The notes under the pieces: generated by a model | The model's database searches: none | Seen by the model: the letters and a program-made list of their open reading frames with translations, nothing else | What the model was told of the DNA's origin: nothing | From: Sulfitobacter litoralis | GTDB lineage: Bacteria; Pseudomonadota; Alphaproteobacteria; Rhodobacterales; Rhodobacteraceae | NCBI RefSeq assembly: GCF_900103185.1 | Contig: NZ_FNJD01000003.1 | Span: forward strand, 1 to 64,000 | Reading direction: 5' to 3' | Length of the DNA stretch: 64,000 nucleotides | In this document: one piece after another, positions 25,757 through 34,682 of the stretch | Numbering within the stretch: position 1 is the stretch's first letter | Layout of the letters: every line of letters starts with the position of its first letter | Translations under genes and position numbers: made by a program

Positions 25757-26466
25757 CCCCCTTGATGCCAGCCCATATGCGCGATGTGACCGTCACCCGT
25801 CAGGGCAAGCAAGTGTTGGGGCCTGTGGACCTGACCCTTGGTCAGTCGGGGTTTACGATCCTGCTGGGGCCAAATGGTGCCGGCAAGACGACCTTCCTCA
25901 AGGCGCTGCACGGGCTTGAACGGCTGTCGACGGGATCAGTCACATGGTCCGCGCCGGATGACGTCGCGCGGATGAAACAGGCCTATGTATTCCAAAGCCC
26001 AGTTATGCTGCGCCGGTCCGTGCGCGCCAATCTGGGATATCCACTAGCGATTCTTGGCCAGCCAAAGGCGCAGGTGAATGACGCGGTAGAGGCATGGGCC
26101 ACGCGGATTGGCCTGACGGCAGCGCTGGACCGGCCCGCGACAGGGTTGTCGGGGGGTGAAAAGCAAAAGCTCGCCCTTGCCCGCGCATTGATCCGCGACC
26201 CTGAAATTCTGCTGTTGGACGAACCCTGTTCGAACCTTGATGGCCGATCCGTAAAGGATATCGAGGCCTTACTGACTGCCGCCCATCAGGCTGGGACGCG
26301 TATCGTCATGGCGACCCATGATCTGGGTCAGGCGCGGCGGCTTGCAACTGAAATATTGTTTCTGTTTAAAGGTCACATTCACGAGGCCGGCCCGGCGCCC
26401 GATGCGTTTGACGCCCCGCAGACCCCGGAATTCAAATCCTTTTTGAACGGAGACATTTTGATATGA
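25750..26466 (+). CDS. tupC: Tungstate ABC transporter ATP-binding protein
   Basis: 238-aa ATPase that powers the importer. It has Walker A GPNGAGKT (near 37-44), the Q-loop in YVFQSPVML, the ABC signature LSGGEKQKLALARAL (near 134-148), Walker B ILLLDEPCSNLD and the switch histidine in MATHDLGQA. It is coupled to tupB by overlapping frames and to tupA by a 4-base overlap (ATGA). Confidence 0.92.
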   Translation: MVTPLMPAHMRDVTVTRQGKQVLGPVDLTLGQSGFTILLGPNGAGKTTFLKALHGLERLSTGSVTWSAPDDVARMKQAYVFQSPVMLRRSVRANLGYPLAILGQPKAQVNDAVEAWATRIGLTAALDRPATGLSGGEKQKLALARALIRDPEILLLDEPCSNLDGRSVKDIEALLTAAHQAGTRIVMATHDLGQARRLATEILFLFKGHIHEAGPAPDAFDAPQTPEFKSFLNGDILI

Positions 26467-27263
26467 AATCCTTGATTACCGCTCTTGTTGTGGCGCTTGG
26501 CACCACTGCTGTTCAGGCCGATACGATGAAAATGGCTGTCACCACGTCGTTTAACAATTCTGGTCTGTCCGACGTGCTGCTGCCTGCCATCAAGGAAGAT
26601 CTAGACCTTGATGTTCAACTGCTGATCGTCGGCACCGGTCAGGCTTTGCGGTTGGGTGAAGCGGGCGATGTCGATGCGATCCTCGTCCACTCCAAGAAAG
26701 CCGAAGAGGCGTTCGTCGCCGACGGATATGGCACCCACCGCCGCGAGATCATGTATAATGATTTTGTCCTGATTGGCCCCAGCGACGATCCCGCCCAGAT
26801 CAAGGATTCCGAGGCCGCCAAGGACGCGTTGGCCCGGATCGAAAAGGCCCAGGCTCCCTTCGTGAGCCGTGGCGATGACAGCGGCACCCATAAGAAAGAG
26901 CTGTCCCTTTGGGCAGGTGCCGATCTCGCCCCAGCGACATTCGACGAATGGTACAAAGCTGTCGGCGCAGGTATGGGCGCGAGCCTCAACACTGCTGCGG
27001 GGATGGGTGCCTATATCATGTCCGACCGCGCGAGCTGGCTGAACTTTGACAACAAGGCCGATCTGGCGATCCTCTTTGCAGGCGATCCGGTGCTGTTCAA
27101 CCAATACGCCTATATTCCGGTGAACCCCGAAAAGCACGCGCATGTGAACAAGGACGCCGCGGCCCAGCTGGAAGGCTGGCTGGTCGGCGACCGCGCCAAG
27201 GGCCTGATCGACAGCTATACGATCAACGGCGAAAAGCTGTTCACCTTTAACGCACAGCAGTAA
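26463..27263 (+). CDS. tupA: Tungstate-binding periplasmic protein
   Basis: 266-aa substrate-binding protein with a cleavable signal peptide (cut near AVQA/D). The mature start MKMAVTTSFNNSGLSDVLLP carries the TTS...SGL...LLP pattern of TupA oxyanion binders, and MGASLNTAAGMGAYIMSDRA near 178-197 is also typical. TupA proteins prefer tungstate over molybdate, which fits supply of tungsten to the adjacent formate dehydrogenase. It is the last gene before a strong terminator. Confidence 0.92.
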   Translation: MKSLITALVVALGTTAVQADTMKMAVTTSFNNSGLSDVLLPAIKEDLDLDVQLLIVGTGQALRLGEAGDVDAILVHSKKAEEAFVADGYGTHRREIMYNDFVLIGPSDDPAQIKDSEAAKDALARIEKAQAPFVSRGDDSGTHKKELSLWAGADLAPATFDEWYKAVGAGMGASLNTAAGMGAYIMSDRASWLNFDNKADLAILFAGDPVLFNQYAYIPVNPEKHAHVNKDAAAQLEGWLVGDRAKGLIDSYTINGEKLFTFNAQQ

Positions 27264-27301
27264 TCCGCGCCTTTAGCAGGCCGCGTTTATCGCTCCGGCA
27301 G

Positions 27302-27339
27302 AAAACACCCGCATCGACATATCGCGATGCGGGTGTTTT
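27302..27339. terminator. Bidirectional terminator between tupA and the peroxiredoxin gene
   Basis: Fifteen-bp perfect stem AAAACACCCGCATCG / CGATGCGGGTGTTTT with an 8-base loop. The A/T ends give a T run in both directions, so it serves both convergent genes. Confidence 0.92.
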
Positions 27340-27363
27340 GCTTCAAAGGCCTCAGATCTGGCT

Positions 27364-28017
27364 TTAGCTCGGCGCTTTAGTGGTGCGTAGGTAAGGCAGG
27401 ATTTTGTTGAAGTCGCCGAATTTCGCTTTGGCATCATCGTCCGACAGGGTTGCGGGGATGATCACATCGTCGCCGACATTCCAGTTCGCCGGTGTTGCCA
27501 CGCCCTTGCCGGTCGAGGTTTGCAGCCCGTCCAGCGCACGCAGCACTTCGGCAAAGTTGCGGCCAACGGTCATCGGATAGGTCATCGACAGTTTCAGCTG
27601 CTTGTCAGGACCGATGATAAACACGGCGCGGACTGTGGCGCTGTCATTGGGCGTGCGGCCGTCGGGCAGATAGGCGTCGGCAGGCAGCATGTCGAACGCC
27701 TTGGCAACGGTCAGATCGCTATCGGCAATGATCGGAAAGCCCGCTTCGGCACCCGCAAAATTCTCGATGTCGCCTTTCCATTTCTTGTGCTCTTCGACGC
27801 CATCGACGGAAATGCCCATCACCTTGGTGCCGCGCTTTTCCCATTCATCGGCAAGCTGGGCAACCGCACCGAATTCGGTTGTGCAAACGGGGGTAAAATC
27901 CTTGGGGTGCGAAAACAGGATCGCCCAGCTGTCGCCAACCCAGTCGTGCAGGCTGATCGTGCCCTGATCGGTTTCGACGGTCAGATCGGGGATGGTATCG
28001 TTGATGCGCAAGGACAT
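27364..28017 (-). CDS. 1-Cys peroxiredoxin (Prdx6-like)
   Basis: Thiol peroxidase that reduces hydrogen peroxide and organic peroxides in the cytoplasm. The 217-aa product has the peroxidatic Cys45 in FTPVCTTEFG and the long C-terminal extension of the Prdx6/1-Cys class (NWNVGDDVIIPATLSDDDAK). No resolving cysteine is evident. The ATG at 28017 has GGAG 8 bases upstream; a start six codons earlier is less likely. It stands alone, convergent to tupA and divergent from the aldehyde dehydrogenase gene. Confidence 0.93.
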   Translation of the reverse strand: MSLRINDTIPDLTVETDQGTISLHDWVGDSWAILFSHPKDFTPVCTTEFGAVAQLADEWEKRGTKVMGISVDGVEEHKKWKGDIENFAGAEAGFPIIADSDLTVAKAFDMLPADAYLPDGRTPNDSATVRAVFIIGPDKQLKLSMTYPMTVGRNFAEVLRALDGLQTSTGKGVATPANWNVGDDVIIPATLSDDDAKAKFGDFNKILPYLRTTKAPS

Positions 28018-28181
28018 AATATACTCCGGCTTCATGGTTTCGGTTTGTCGTTCAGTACTTATATAAGACGTTGCGCTGCCGGTTTCACCCCCTCACTTGC
28101 GGGTCTGCAAATGTGGTGACATGGTACGCGCAACAGGTCGGGGAAATGCCCTCGACACCGCATGACAAAAGGAGTTTTCCC

Positions 28182-29621
28182 ATGCTGGAGAAGCGCGAGT
28201 TTTACATCAACGGTGAATGGGTATCCCCCGCCAAGCCGAATGACTATCACGTGATCGACCCCACCACAGAGGAGCCCTGCGCGGTCATCTCGCTTGGGGA
28301 TCAGGCAGATACCGACGCTGCAGTTGCCGCCGCCAAAGCGGCCCTGCCCGGCTGGATGGCGACCCCTCCGGCTGACCGCATCGCGCTTTTGGAAAAGCTC
28401 CTCGAGGTCTATCAGGCCCGCGCCGAAGATCTGGCCAAGGCGATGAGCACCGCCATGGGTGCGCCGATGGATCTGGCCCGCACCGCGCAGGTCGGGGCCG
28501 GCGCATACCATCTGGGCAACTTCATCAAAGCCGCGAAAGAGTTCAAATTCGAACAGCCGCTTGGCGACCACGCACCCAACGACCGGATCATCCGCGAGGC
28601 GGTTGGCGTCGCGGGCCTGATCACGCCATGGAACTGGCCGATGAACCAGATCACGCTCAAGGTCGGGGCTGCGGTCGTATCCGGCTGCACAATGGTGCTG
28701 AAACCCTCCGAGGAAAGCCCGCTGGACGCGATGATCTTTGCCGAACTGATCGACGAGGCAGGCTTCCCCAAAGGTGTGTTCAACCTTGTGAACGGTGACG
28801 GCGTCGGCGTTGGCAGCCAGATGTCGTCGCATAAAGACATCGACATGATCAGCTTCACCGGATCGACCCGCGCGGGCACGCTGATTTCGAAAGCGGCAGC
28901 CGATACGCTGAAAAAGGTCCATCTTGAACTGGGTGGCAAGGGCGCGAACATCGTCTTTAACGATGCGGATGACAAAGCCGTCAAACGTGGCGTTCTGCAC
29001 ATGATGAACAACACCGGCCAGTCCTGCAACGCCCCCAGCCGTATGCTGGTGCAATCCGATGTCTATGACAAAGCCGTCGAAGAAGCAGGCGCTGTCGCGT
29101 CGCAGGTCACCGTTGGTCCTGCCTCCGAAGATGGGCGTCACATCGGCCCCGTTGTGAATGAATCGCAGTTCAACAAGATTCAGGATCTGATCCAGAAGGG
29201 CATCGACGAAGGTGCGCGTTTGGTTGCGGGCGGCACCGGACGTCCCGACGGGTTGAACCGCGGCTTCTTTGTCAAACCCACCGTCTTTGCCGACGTGACC
29301 CCCGACATGACCATCGCCCGCGAGGAAATCTTTGGCCCGGTTCTGTCGATCATGAAGTTCGACAGCGAAGAGCAAGCGGTCCAGATCGCCAATGACACGG
29401 TTTACGGCCTGACCAACTATGTGCAGTCGCAAGACGGCGAGCGCCGCAACCGTCTGGCACGCCAGCTGCGCTCGGGCATGGTCGAGATGAACGGCCAAAG
29501 CCGTGCCGCGGGCTCGCCCTTTGGCGGCATGAAGCAGTCGGGCAACGGGCGCGAAGGTGGCATGTACGGGATCGAGGACTTTACCGAGATCAAAGCCGTC
29601 TCTGGCTGGGCCGCTGAATAA
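28182..29621 (+). CDS. NAD(P)-dependent aldehyde dehydrogenase family protein
   Basis: 479-aa cytosolic enzyme oxidising an aldehyde to the acid; the substrate is not predictable. It has the family motifs TPWNWPMNQITLK (near 150-162), the NAD site FTGSTRAG, the general base in LELGGKGANIVF and the catalytic cysteine in GQSCNAPSRM (near 286). IFGPVLSIM and AAGSPFGGMKQSGNGREGG close the fold. The ATG at 28182 has AAAGGAG upstream; an upstream extension of 37 codons was rejected. Confidence 0.93.
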   Translation: MLEKREFYINGEWVSPAKPNDYHVIDPTTEEPCAVISLGDQADTDAAVAAAKAALPGWMATPPADRIALLEKLLEVYQARAEDLAKAMSTAMGAPMDLARTAQVGAGAYHLGNFIKAAKEFKFEQPLGDHAPNDRIIREAVGVAGLITPWNWPMNQITLKVGAAVVSGCTMVLKPSEESPLDAMIFAELIDEAGFPKGVFNLVNGDGVGVGSQMSSHKDIDMISFTGSTRAGTLISKAAADTLKKVHLELGGKGANIVFNDADDKAVKRGVLHMMNNTGQSCNAPSRMLVQSDVYDKAVEEAGAVASQVTVGPASEDGRHIGPVVNESQFNKIQDLIQKGIDEGARLVAGGTGRPDGLNRGFFVKPTVFADVTPDMTIAREEIFGPVLSIMKFDSEEQAVQIANDTVYGLTNYVQSQDGERRNRLARQLRSGMVEMNGQSRAAGSPFGGMKQSGNGREGGMYGIEDFTEIKAVSGWAAE

Positions 29622-29651
29622 GCAGCCCTTTCGGCATCCCCCACAAACACC

Positions 29652-29679
29652 AAGGCCACCTTGCGGGGTGGCCTTTTTC
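29652..29679 (+). terminator. Terminator after the aldehyde dehydrogenase gene
   Basis: Stem AAGGCCACC / GGTGGCCTT with a short loop and five T on the plus strand, between two convergent genes. Confidence 0.88.
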
Positions 29680-29697
29680 GTTCGCGCAACCGTGCCT

Positions 29698-30345
29698 TTA
29701 AAATGGCGCTTTGGCGCGGATCTTGGTCGAATGCCCGCCCTGAGGGTGGTTGAACCGCAGCTCTTCTGAATGGAGCATCAGGCGCGGATACTGCAACGCT
29801 GGACCCGTGGCATAAAACGGGTCCCCCAGGATCGGATGCCCGAGGCTGAGCATATGCACCCGCAGCTGGTGGCTCCGCCCTGTCTTGGGGCTAAGCCGGA
29901 CGCGAGCGGTGTCGCCTTCGTCTTTCAGCAGGCGCCAGTCGGTTTGCGCGGACTTGCCAGTTTCATGACAGACCATCTGGCGCGGGCGGTTGGGCCAGTC
30001 CACGATCAGCGGCAGATCGACGGTGCCGGTCTTTTCCTGCGGCACGCCCCAGACCCGCGCCACATAGGTTTTGCGCGTCATCCGCTTTTCGAACTGCAGC
30101 CCCAGATGGCGCTGCGCATAAGGTGTGAGCGCAAAGATCATCACGCCTGAGGTGTCGCGATCCAGACGATGCACCAGCAGCGCGTCCGGAAATGCATCCT
30201 GCACCCGCGCGATGAGACAATCGGCCAGATGCGGCCCCTTGCCTGGCACCGAAAGCAAGCCTGCGGGTTTATCGACCAGCAACACTTCGGCATCTTCATG
30301 CAAAATCACTAGCGGATCCTGGGGCGGATTATATTCTGTTTCCAT
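29698..30345 (-). CDS. RluA family pseudouridine synthase
   Basis: 215-aa enzyme converting uridine to pseudouridine in RNA. The catalytic Asp lies in HRLDRDTSGVMIFAL (near 60-74), preceded by LLVDKPAGLLSVPGKG. KTGRSHQLRVHMLSLGHPIL is the second conserved block. The length is close to E. coli RluA, which acts on 23S rRNA and some tRNAs, and there is no S4 domain. The exact target site cannot be told from sequence. Confidence 0.92.
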   Translation of the reverse strand: METEYNPPQDPLVILHEDAEVLLVDKPAGLLSVPGKGPHLADCLIARVQDAFPDALLVHRLDRDTSGVMIFALTPYAQRHLGLQFEKRMTRKTYVARVWGVPQEKTGTVDLPLIVDWPNRPRQMVCHETGKSAQTDWRLLKDEGDTARVRLSPKTGRSHQLRVHMLSLGHPILGDPFYATGPALQYPRLMLHSEELRFNHPQGGHSTKIRAKAPF

Positions 30346-30404
30346 AGGTGTCCGTCTCAGATGTAGGGTGGTTTTTCAACCCAATCTGTACCAAAGGATC
30401 CGGA

Positions 30405-30815
30405 ATGCACCCTACTATTACCCAGATGATTGATGTGGTCGCCAAGGGAGAGACAGACAAGATCGCCCCGCTTCTCGCCGAGGATGTCACCTTTATGCCG
30501 CCGACCTACTACAAAACATGGACCGGTCGCGCCCCAGTGGCCGCCGTACTGGGCCACGTTGGCAATGTCTTTAGCGACTTCAAATACCGTCGGATTATGG
30601 GCGAAGGCGCAGATTGGGCGCTGGAGTTTCAATGCAAGATCGGGGATCTGGATGCCGTTGGCGTCGATCTGATCACCTTGGGTGACGACGGTCTGGTCGC
30701 CAAATTCGAGGTGGTGATGCGCCCCTATAAATCCATCGGTGCCCTACGCGAAGCGATGAACGCGCGCGTGATGAAAGACCCGAGCTTTCTCGCGTTCAAA
30801 GACGCGCTGTCCTAA
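30405..30815 (+). CDS. Nuclear transport factor 2-like (SnoaL-type) protein
   Basis: 136-aa small cone-shaped-fold protein. It shows the family rhythm: N-terminal helices (IDVVAKGETDKIAPLLAEDV), then TWTGRAPVAAVLGHVGNVFS and several beta strands (WALEFQCKIGDLDAVGVDLI). Function unknown; members can be enzymes or ligand-binding proteins. The ATG at 30405 follows GGATCCGGA; an extension of 19 codons upstream was rejected for lack of a ribosome binding site. Confidence 0.75.
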   Translation: MHPTITQMIDVVAKGETDKIAPLLAEDVTFMPPTYYKTWTGRAPVAAVLGHVGNVFSDFKYRRIMGEGADWALEFQCKIGDLDAVGVDLITLGDDGLVAKFEVVMRPYKSIGALREAMNARVMKDPSFLAFKDALS

Positions 30816-30835
30816 ATCCCCGACGCAGCAAACGA

Positions 30836-30859
30836 AGGGCACCGCAGCTGAGGTGCCCT
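30836..30859. terminator. Hairpin between convergent NTF2-like and rarD genes
   Basis: Eight-bp stem AGGGCACC/GGTGCCCT with an 8-base loop and no clear T run. A shared terminator or 3' stabiliser is likely. Confidence 0.6.
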
Positions 30860-30868
30860 CCGCCCCGA

Positions 30869-31795
30869 TCACGCTCGCTTGTGACGCATCTGCTGGAATA
30901 GCGAGATCGAATAGATCACCAAAGCCGCCCAGATCAATGGAAACGCAATCATACGTGCCCGCCCGAAGGGTTCGTCAAAGACCAGAACCGCGCATAGGAA
31001 GATCATCGTGGGGGCAATATATTGCAAAATACCAATGGTAGACAGCCGCAGCCGTTTGGCCCCATTGGCGTAAAATATCAACGGTACAGCCGTGACCACG
31101 CCGCAGCCCACCAGCATCCATGTATCGAACGAAACGCCCTGACCAAAGTGGTTCTGCCCCGTCATGATCAGATAGACCAGATAGGCAAACGCGGGGGCAA
31201 GCAGGATCAACACCTCAAGCAGGAAGCCTTGGTTGGGCCCGATAGGCAGCCGCTTTTTCGCCAGTGCATACAGCCCGAAAGTCACTGTCAGGCTGAGGGC
31301 CACCCATGGGAAACGGCCTGAATCGAGGGTCAGGATCGCAACGGCCACCGCCGCCAGCCCAATCGCCGCCAGTTGCAGCCGCGACAGACGTTCCCCCAGC
31401 AGCAGCGCCCCCAGCAGAATGCTAAATAGCGGGTTGATATAATAGCCCAAGGCCGCATCCAGCGCGTGACCCGAGTTCACCGCCCAGATGTAGATCCCCC
31501 AGTTGACCGAAATAAGCGTCGCCGTGACGCAGCCCATCGCCAAGGTACGCGGAGACCTGAACGCCTCGCGCAGGGTGGCGGTACGGCCTAGCAAGATCAA
31601 CACCAACGCGCCCACGGGGACGGACCAGATGACCCGATGCACCACGATTTCAGCCGCAGGAATATGGGCCATGGCCTTCATATAAAGCGGCAGAAACCCC
31701 CACAGACCATAGGCCCCAATCGCAAAAGCAAGCCCTTGGGGCGTGTCTTCGGGCGGGGCGGGCTGGTTGGCGGATAGGGTATCGGGGTTGCGCAT
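30869..31795 (-). CDS. rarD: RarD-type EamA family transporter
   Basis: 308-aa inner-membrane protein with about ten hydrophobic helices. It shows RarD features such as GLAFAIGAYGLWGFLPLYMK near 20-39, NWGIYIWAVNSGHALDAALG (near 100-119), YYINPLFSILLGALLLGERL and LQYIAPTMIFLCAVLVFDEP. It was named for chloramphenicol sensitivity; the transported compound is not established. It is followed on the same strand by no close gene; the LysE gene lies 94 bases upstream and may be cotranscribed. Confidence 0.9.
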   Translation of the reverse strand: MRNPDTLSANQPAPPEDTPQGLAFAIGAYGLWGFLPLYMKAMAHIPAAEIVVHRVIWSVPVGALVLILLGRTATLREAFRSPRTLAMGCVTATLISVNWGIYIWAVNSGHALDAALGYYINPLFSILLGALLLGERLSRLQLAAIGLAAVAVAILTLDSGRFPWVALSLTVTFGLYALAKKRLPIGPNQGFLLEVLILLAPAFAYLVYLIMTGQNHFGQGVSFDTWMLVGCGVVTAVPLIFYANGAKRLRLSTIGILQYIAPTMIFLCAVLVFDEPFGRARMIAFPLIWAALVIYSISLFQQMRHKRA

Positions 31796-31889
31796 GTCGT
31801 GTCTCCTTGGGGTCTGCTTACGCCTGCAGGACCCAAGGGGCCAGAGGGAAAGACTGACCCAAGTGCACCTGCCCTACCGGCGCGCTGGA

Positions 31890-32513
31890 TCAGCCCTTGA
31901 TCACCGGCGTATGCGCGCTGCCCAACAGCACTCCGTAGATGATAAAGCTGACCGCCATCACGCGGCGGAACCAGACGTTGAACACTGCCCCCAAGGCCGC
32001 CCGCCCCAATCCGGCACCAAGCGCGGTAAACCCCGTGTAGCTTGCCGCGGTAAGCGTCAGCGCGGTGGGCACAATCACGATCATCTGATCCCAGATCGGC
32101 ACATCCGGCTGCACGAACTGGCTGAAGGCCGCAAGGTATCCCGCAACGGATTTCGGGTTGATCGTCGCAATCGCAAAGGACCGCCAATAGATGGACGCGG
32201 CGGGACGATCATCCATCACCACGGGTTTGCCCGCCATGATCAATCCGCGCACGCCGAGGTAGATCAAAAACCCCGCCCCGATCATCTTGGCCACAAAGAA
32301 CCCTGTCGCCGAGGCCGTCAGCAGCGCCGTCACACCAACTGCAGACAGGGCCAGAAACAAAGACGCTTGTGTCAAGATTCCCAACACGCCCACCATGGCC
32401 CGCGAAAAGCCCAGGTTCATACCGTTGCTGATGCAGTTCACCGCATTTGGCCCCGGCGTGGTGACAAACACCACCCAGAACAGGGCGAAAATGATCCATG
32501 CGTCAAAGCTCAT
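31890..32513 (-). CDS. LysE/RhtB family translocator
   Basis: 207-aa inner-membrane exporter, probably for an amino acid or derivative. It has the N-terminal signature FVTTPGPNAVNCISNGMNLG (about 17-36), with six hydrophobic segments and the mid-protein LIYLGVRGLIMAGKP. Substrate unknown. It is preceded on the same strand by the methionine-sulfoxide reductase gene (35 bases). Confidence 0.9.
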   Translation of the reverse strand: MSFDAWIIFALFWVVFVTTPGPNAVNCISNGMNLGFSRAMVGVLGILTQASLFLALSAVGVTALLTASATGFFVAKMIGAGFLIYLGVRGLIMAGKPVVMDDRPAASIYWRSFAIATINPKSVAGYLAAFSQFVQPDVPIWDQMIVIVPTALTLTAASYTGFTALGAGLGRAALGAVFNVWFRRVMAVSFIIYGVLLGSAHTPVIKG

Positions 32514-32548
32514 GGCGTTTCCTTTGATCGGTGGGCAGGTTCACCGGC

Positions 32549-33004
32549 CTAGACGTTAGAAAAGACAGATTTCAAGATCACGGCGAGTGCGTCTGCATCG
32601 GTCTGGTCAAATGCCGCCGGTTGGTTGCTGTCGATATCGAAGACACCCAACAGCTCCCCTTTGCCGTCCCAAACCGGCAAGACAATTTCGGACCGCGTGG
32701 AAGAGGCGCAGGCGATGTGCCCTGGAAAGGCATCCACATCTTCTACCAGTTGTGTTTCGCCAGTGCGCGCCGCCGCACCGCAGACACCACGCGCGAAGGG
32801 AATCACCAGACAACCGTGCCCGCCCTGATACGGACCGATTTTCAACAGCTCGGGGTCGGTAACGCGGTAAAATCCCGTCCAGTCGAAACGATCATCGGCA
32901 TGGTGGACCTCGCAGGCGACGGTGGCCATCAGTGCCACGCTGTCAGTTTCGCCTTCGGTCAAGGCATGGAGGGTCTTGGAAAGGGTCGTATAGTCAACGC
33001 GCAT
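32549..33004 (-). CDS. msrC: Free methionine-(R)-sulfoxide reductase (GAF domain)
   Basis: 151-aa single GAF-domain enzyme that reduces free methionine-R-sulfoxide with thioredoxin. The three cysteines C65 (GHGCLVIPF), C75 (GVCGAAA) and C99 (HIACASSTRSEIV) keep the 10- and 24-residue spacing of the E. coli enzyme (C84, C94, C118), and DWTGFYRV, GPYQG and GVFDIDS are family blocks. This makes the functional call firmer than a generic GAF label. Confidence 0.92.
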   Translation of the reverse strand: MRVDYTTLSKTLHALTEGETDSVALMATVACEVHHADDRFDWTGFYRVTDPELLKIGPYQGGHGCLVIPFARGVCGAAARTGETQLVEDVDAFPGHIACASSTRSEIVLPVWDGKGELLGVFDIDSNQPAAFDQTDADALAVILKSVFSNV

Positions 33005-33030
33005 ATAAGTGCCTTTTGTTACTGTCGGAC

Positions 33031-33069
33031 CGGGGGGCAGTCTGCCCCCCGACCCCCGAGGATTTTTTC
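33031..33069. repeat. GC-rich palindromic repeat-like element
   Basis: CGGGGGGCAG and CTGCCCCCCG form an almost loop-free palindrome, followed by ACCCCCGAGG and a run of six T. Elements of this look are common between genes in Rhodobacteraceae. Here it sits between two minus-strand genes, with the T run on the plus strand, so it does not terminate them in the usual way. Confidence 0.6.
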
Positions 33070-33080
33070 CATTTGGAAAT

Positions 33081-34253
33081 TCAGGGCCGCTCGATGGCGA
33101 TTGCGGTGCCTTCGCCGCCGCCGATACATATCGCCGCGATCCCCCGTTTCAACCCGCGTTTTTCCAAGGCGTTCAACAGGGTGACTATGATGCGCGCGCC
33201 CGAGGCTCCGATGGGGTGCCCCAGTGCACAGGCACCGCCATTCACGTTCACGATGTCATGGGACAGCCCCATCTCGTGCATGAAAGCCAGGGGGACGACG
33301 GCAAACGCCTCGTTCACTTCCCACAGATCGACATCCTCTTTCTGCCAACCCAACCGGTCCAGCAGTTTTTGTGCGGCTGGGACCGGTGCCGTCGTAAACA
33401 GCCCCGGTGCCTGCGCATGGCTGGCATGGCCAAGGATATGCGCGCGCATGGTCAGCCCTTGGGCCTTTGCCGCGGTTTCAGAGGCCAGCACCAAAGCGGC
33501 CGCCCCATCCGAAATAGAGGACGCGTTCGCCGCAGTCACCGTGCCGCCTTCGCGGAAGGCTGGTTTGAGCTGGGGGATCTTTTCGGGACGCGCGTTGCCG
33601 GGCTGTTCGTCCGCCGAGACGGTCACGGCACCCTTGCGCGTTTTCAAATCAAGCGCTGCGATCTCGCCGTCGAAAGCACCGCTATTTTGCGCATCTAGCG
33701 CGCGCGACAAGGAGGCCAGCGCATAGTCATCTTGCACGGCACGGGTGAATTGAAATGTCTCTGCGCAGTCTTCGGCAAAACTGCCCATCAGACGGCCTTT
33801 GTCATAGGCGTCTTCGAGCCCGTCGAGGAACATGTGGTCAATCACCTGCCCGTGCCCCAGCCGCGCGCCGCTGCGCATCTTGGGCAGGACGTAGGGCGCG
33901 TTAGTCATGCTTTCCATGCCGCCGGCGATCATGACGCCGGTGTGCCCCAATACAATCTGATCAAAGGCAATCATCGCCGCTTTCATGCCAGAGCCGCACA
34001 TCTTGTTCAGTGTCGTGGCAGGCACGTCCTCACCCAGGCCCGCCTTGAATCCCGCTTGCCGTGCCGGCGCCTGTCCCTGGCCCGCAGGCAGAACGCAGCC
34101 CATCAGCACCTCGTCCACGGTGTCCGTTCCGGCCCCGTCCATCGCGGCCTTGATCGCGTGCCCCCCAAGATCGGCGGCGGTCAGGTCGGCAAAAACCCCC
34201 TGAAATCCGCCCATAGGCGTCCGCGCGGCACCTGCTATCACGACTTTTTCCAT
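33081..34253 (-). CDS. Acetyl-CoA C-acyltransferase (thiolase)
   Basis: 390-aa thiolase, condensing or cleaving acyl-CoA (acetoacetyl-CoA synthesis or beta-oxidation; direction not predictable). The nucleophile is Cys86 in NKMCGSGMKA; the active-site His is in GHPIGASGAR and the second Cys in AICIGGGEGTA near the C-terminus. The ATG at 34253 (MEKVVIAGAARTPMG) has GGGGAGGGG upstream; a 29-codon extension was rejected. It is divergent from the STAS gene. Confidence 0.93.
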   Translation of the reverse strand: MEKVVIAGAARTPMGGFQGVFADLTAADLGGHAIKAAMDGAGTDTVDEVLMGCVLPAGQGQAPARQAGFKAGLGEDVPATTLNKMCGSGMKAAMIAFDQIVLGHTGVMIAGGMESMTNAPYVLPKMRSGARLGHGQVIDHMFLDGLEDAYDKGRLMGSFAEDCAETFQFTRAVQDDYALASLSRALDAQNSGAFDGEIAALDLKTRKGAVTVSADEQPGNARPEKIPQLKPAFREGGTVTAANASSISDGAAALVLASETAAKAQGLTMRAHILGHASHAQAPGLFTTAPVPAAQKLLDRLGWQKEDVDLWEVNEAFAVVPLAFMHEMGLSHDIVNVNGGACALGHPIGASGARIIVTLLNALEKRGLKRGIAAICIGGGEGTAIAIERP

Positions 34254-34340
34254 TTCGTCCCCTCCCCGGGAAATGATCATCTTTTGGTAAGGTATCGGCG
34301 TTATGCATTTAGGCTTCAGGGACACCTTGGGGATGACCAT

Positions 34341-34682
34341 ATGAAACTCTCAACCAGAACAGAAGGGCAGCTGCAAATCATATCCGTCATGGAAGACCGC
34401 ATAGATGCCGCCGTTGCGCGTGCCTTTAAGGAAGCGATGCGTGACATGGTCGAACACGCGCCGCCTGGTGTTATTCTGGATCTGGGGCAGGTCTCGTTTA
34501 TCGATTCCAGCGGGCTTGGGGCAGTTGTTGCCACGCTGAAACTACTCCCCCCGGGCAGTAAGTTGTCGCTGGCGGGCCTAACGCCCGCGGTGGACCGGGT
34601 GTTTCGACTTACGCGAATGGACAGCGTCTTTTCGCTTTTTCCGACGATGGATGCGGCCATGGCCGGGCCCGCAACGGCATGA
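34341..34682 (+). CDS. STAS-domain anti-sigma factor antagonist
   Basis: 113-aa protein of the SpoIIAA/RsbV type. The phosphorylatable serine is in FIDSSGLGAV (S56/S57), and VILDLGQVSFID precedes it. Such proteins bind a partner kinase when unphosphorylated and release its target. It overlaps the kinase gene by 4 bases, so the two form a partner-switching pair. No sigma factor or PP2C phosphatase gene is nearby. The ATG at 34341 lacks a strong ribosome binding site. Confidence 0.88.
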   Translation: MKLSTRTEGQLQIISVMEDRIDAAVARAFKEAMRDMVEHAPPGVILDLGQVSFIDSSGLGAVVATLKLLPPGSKLSLAGLTPAVDRVFRLTRMDSVFSLFPTMDAAMAGPATA

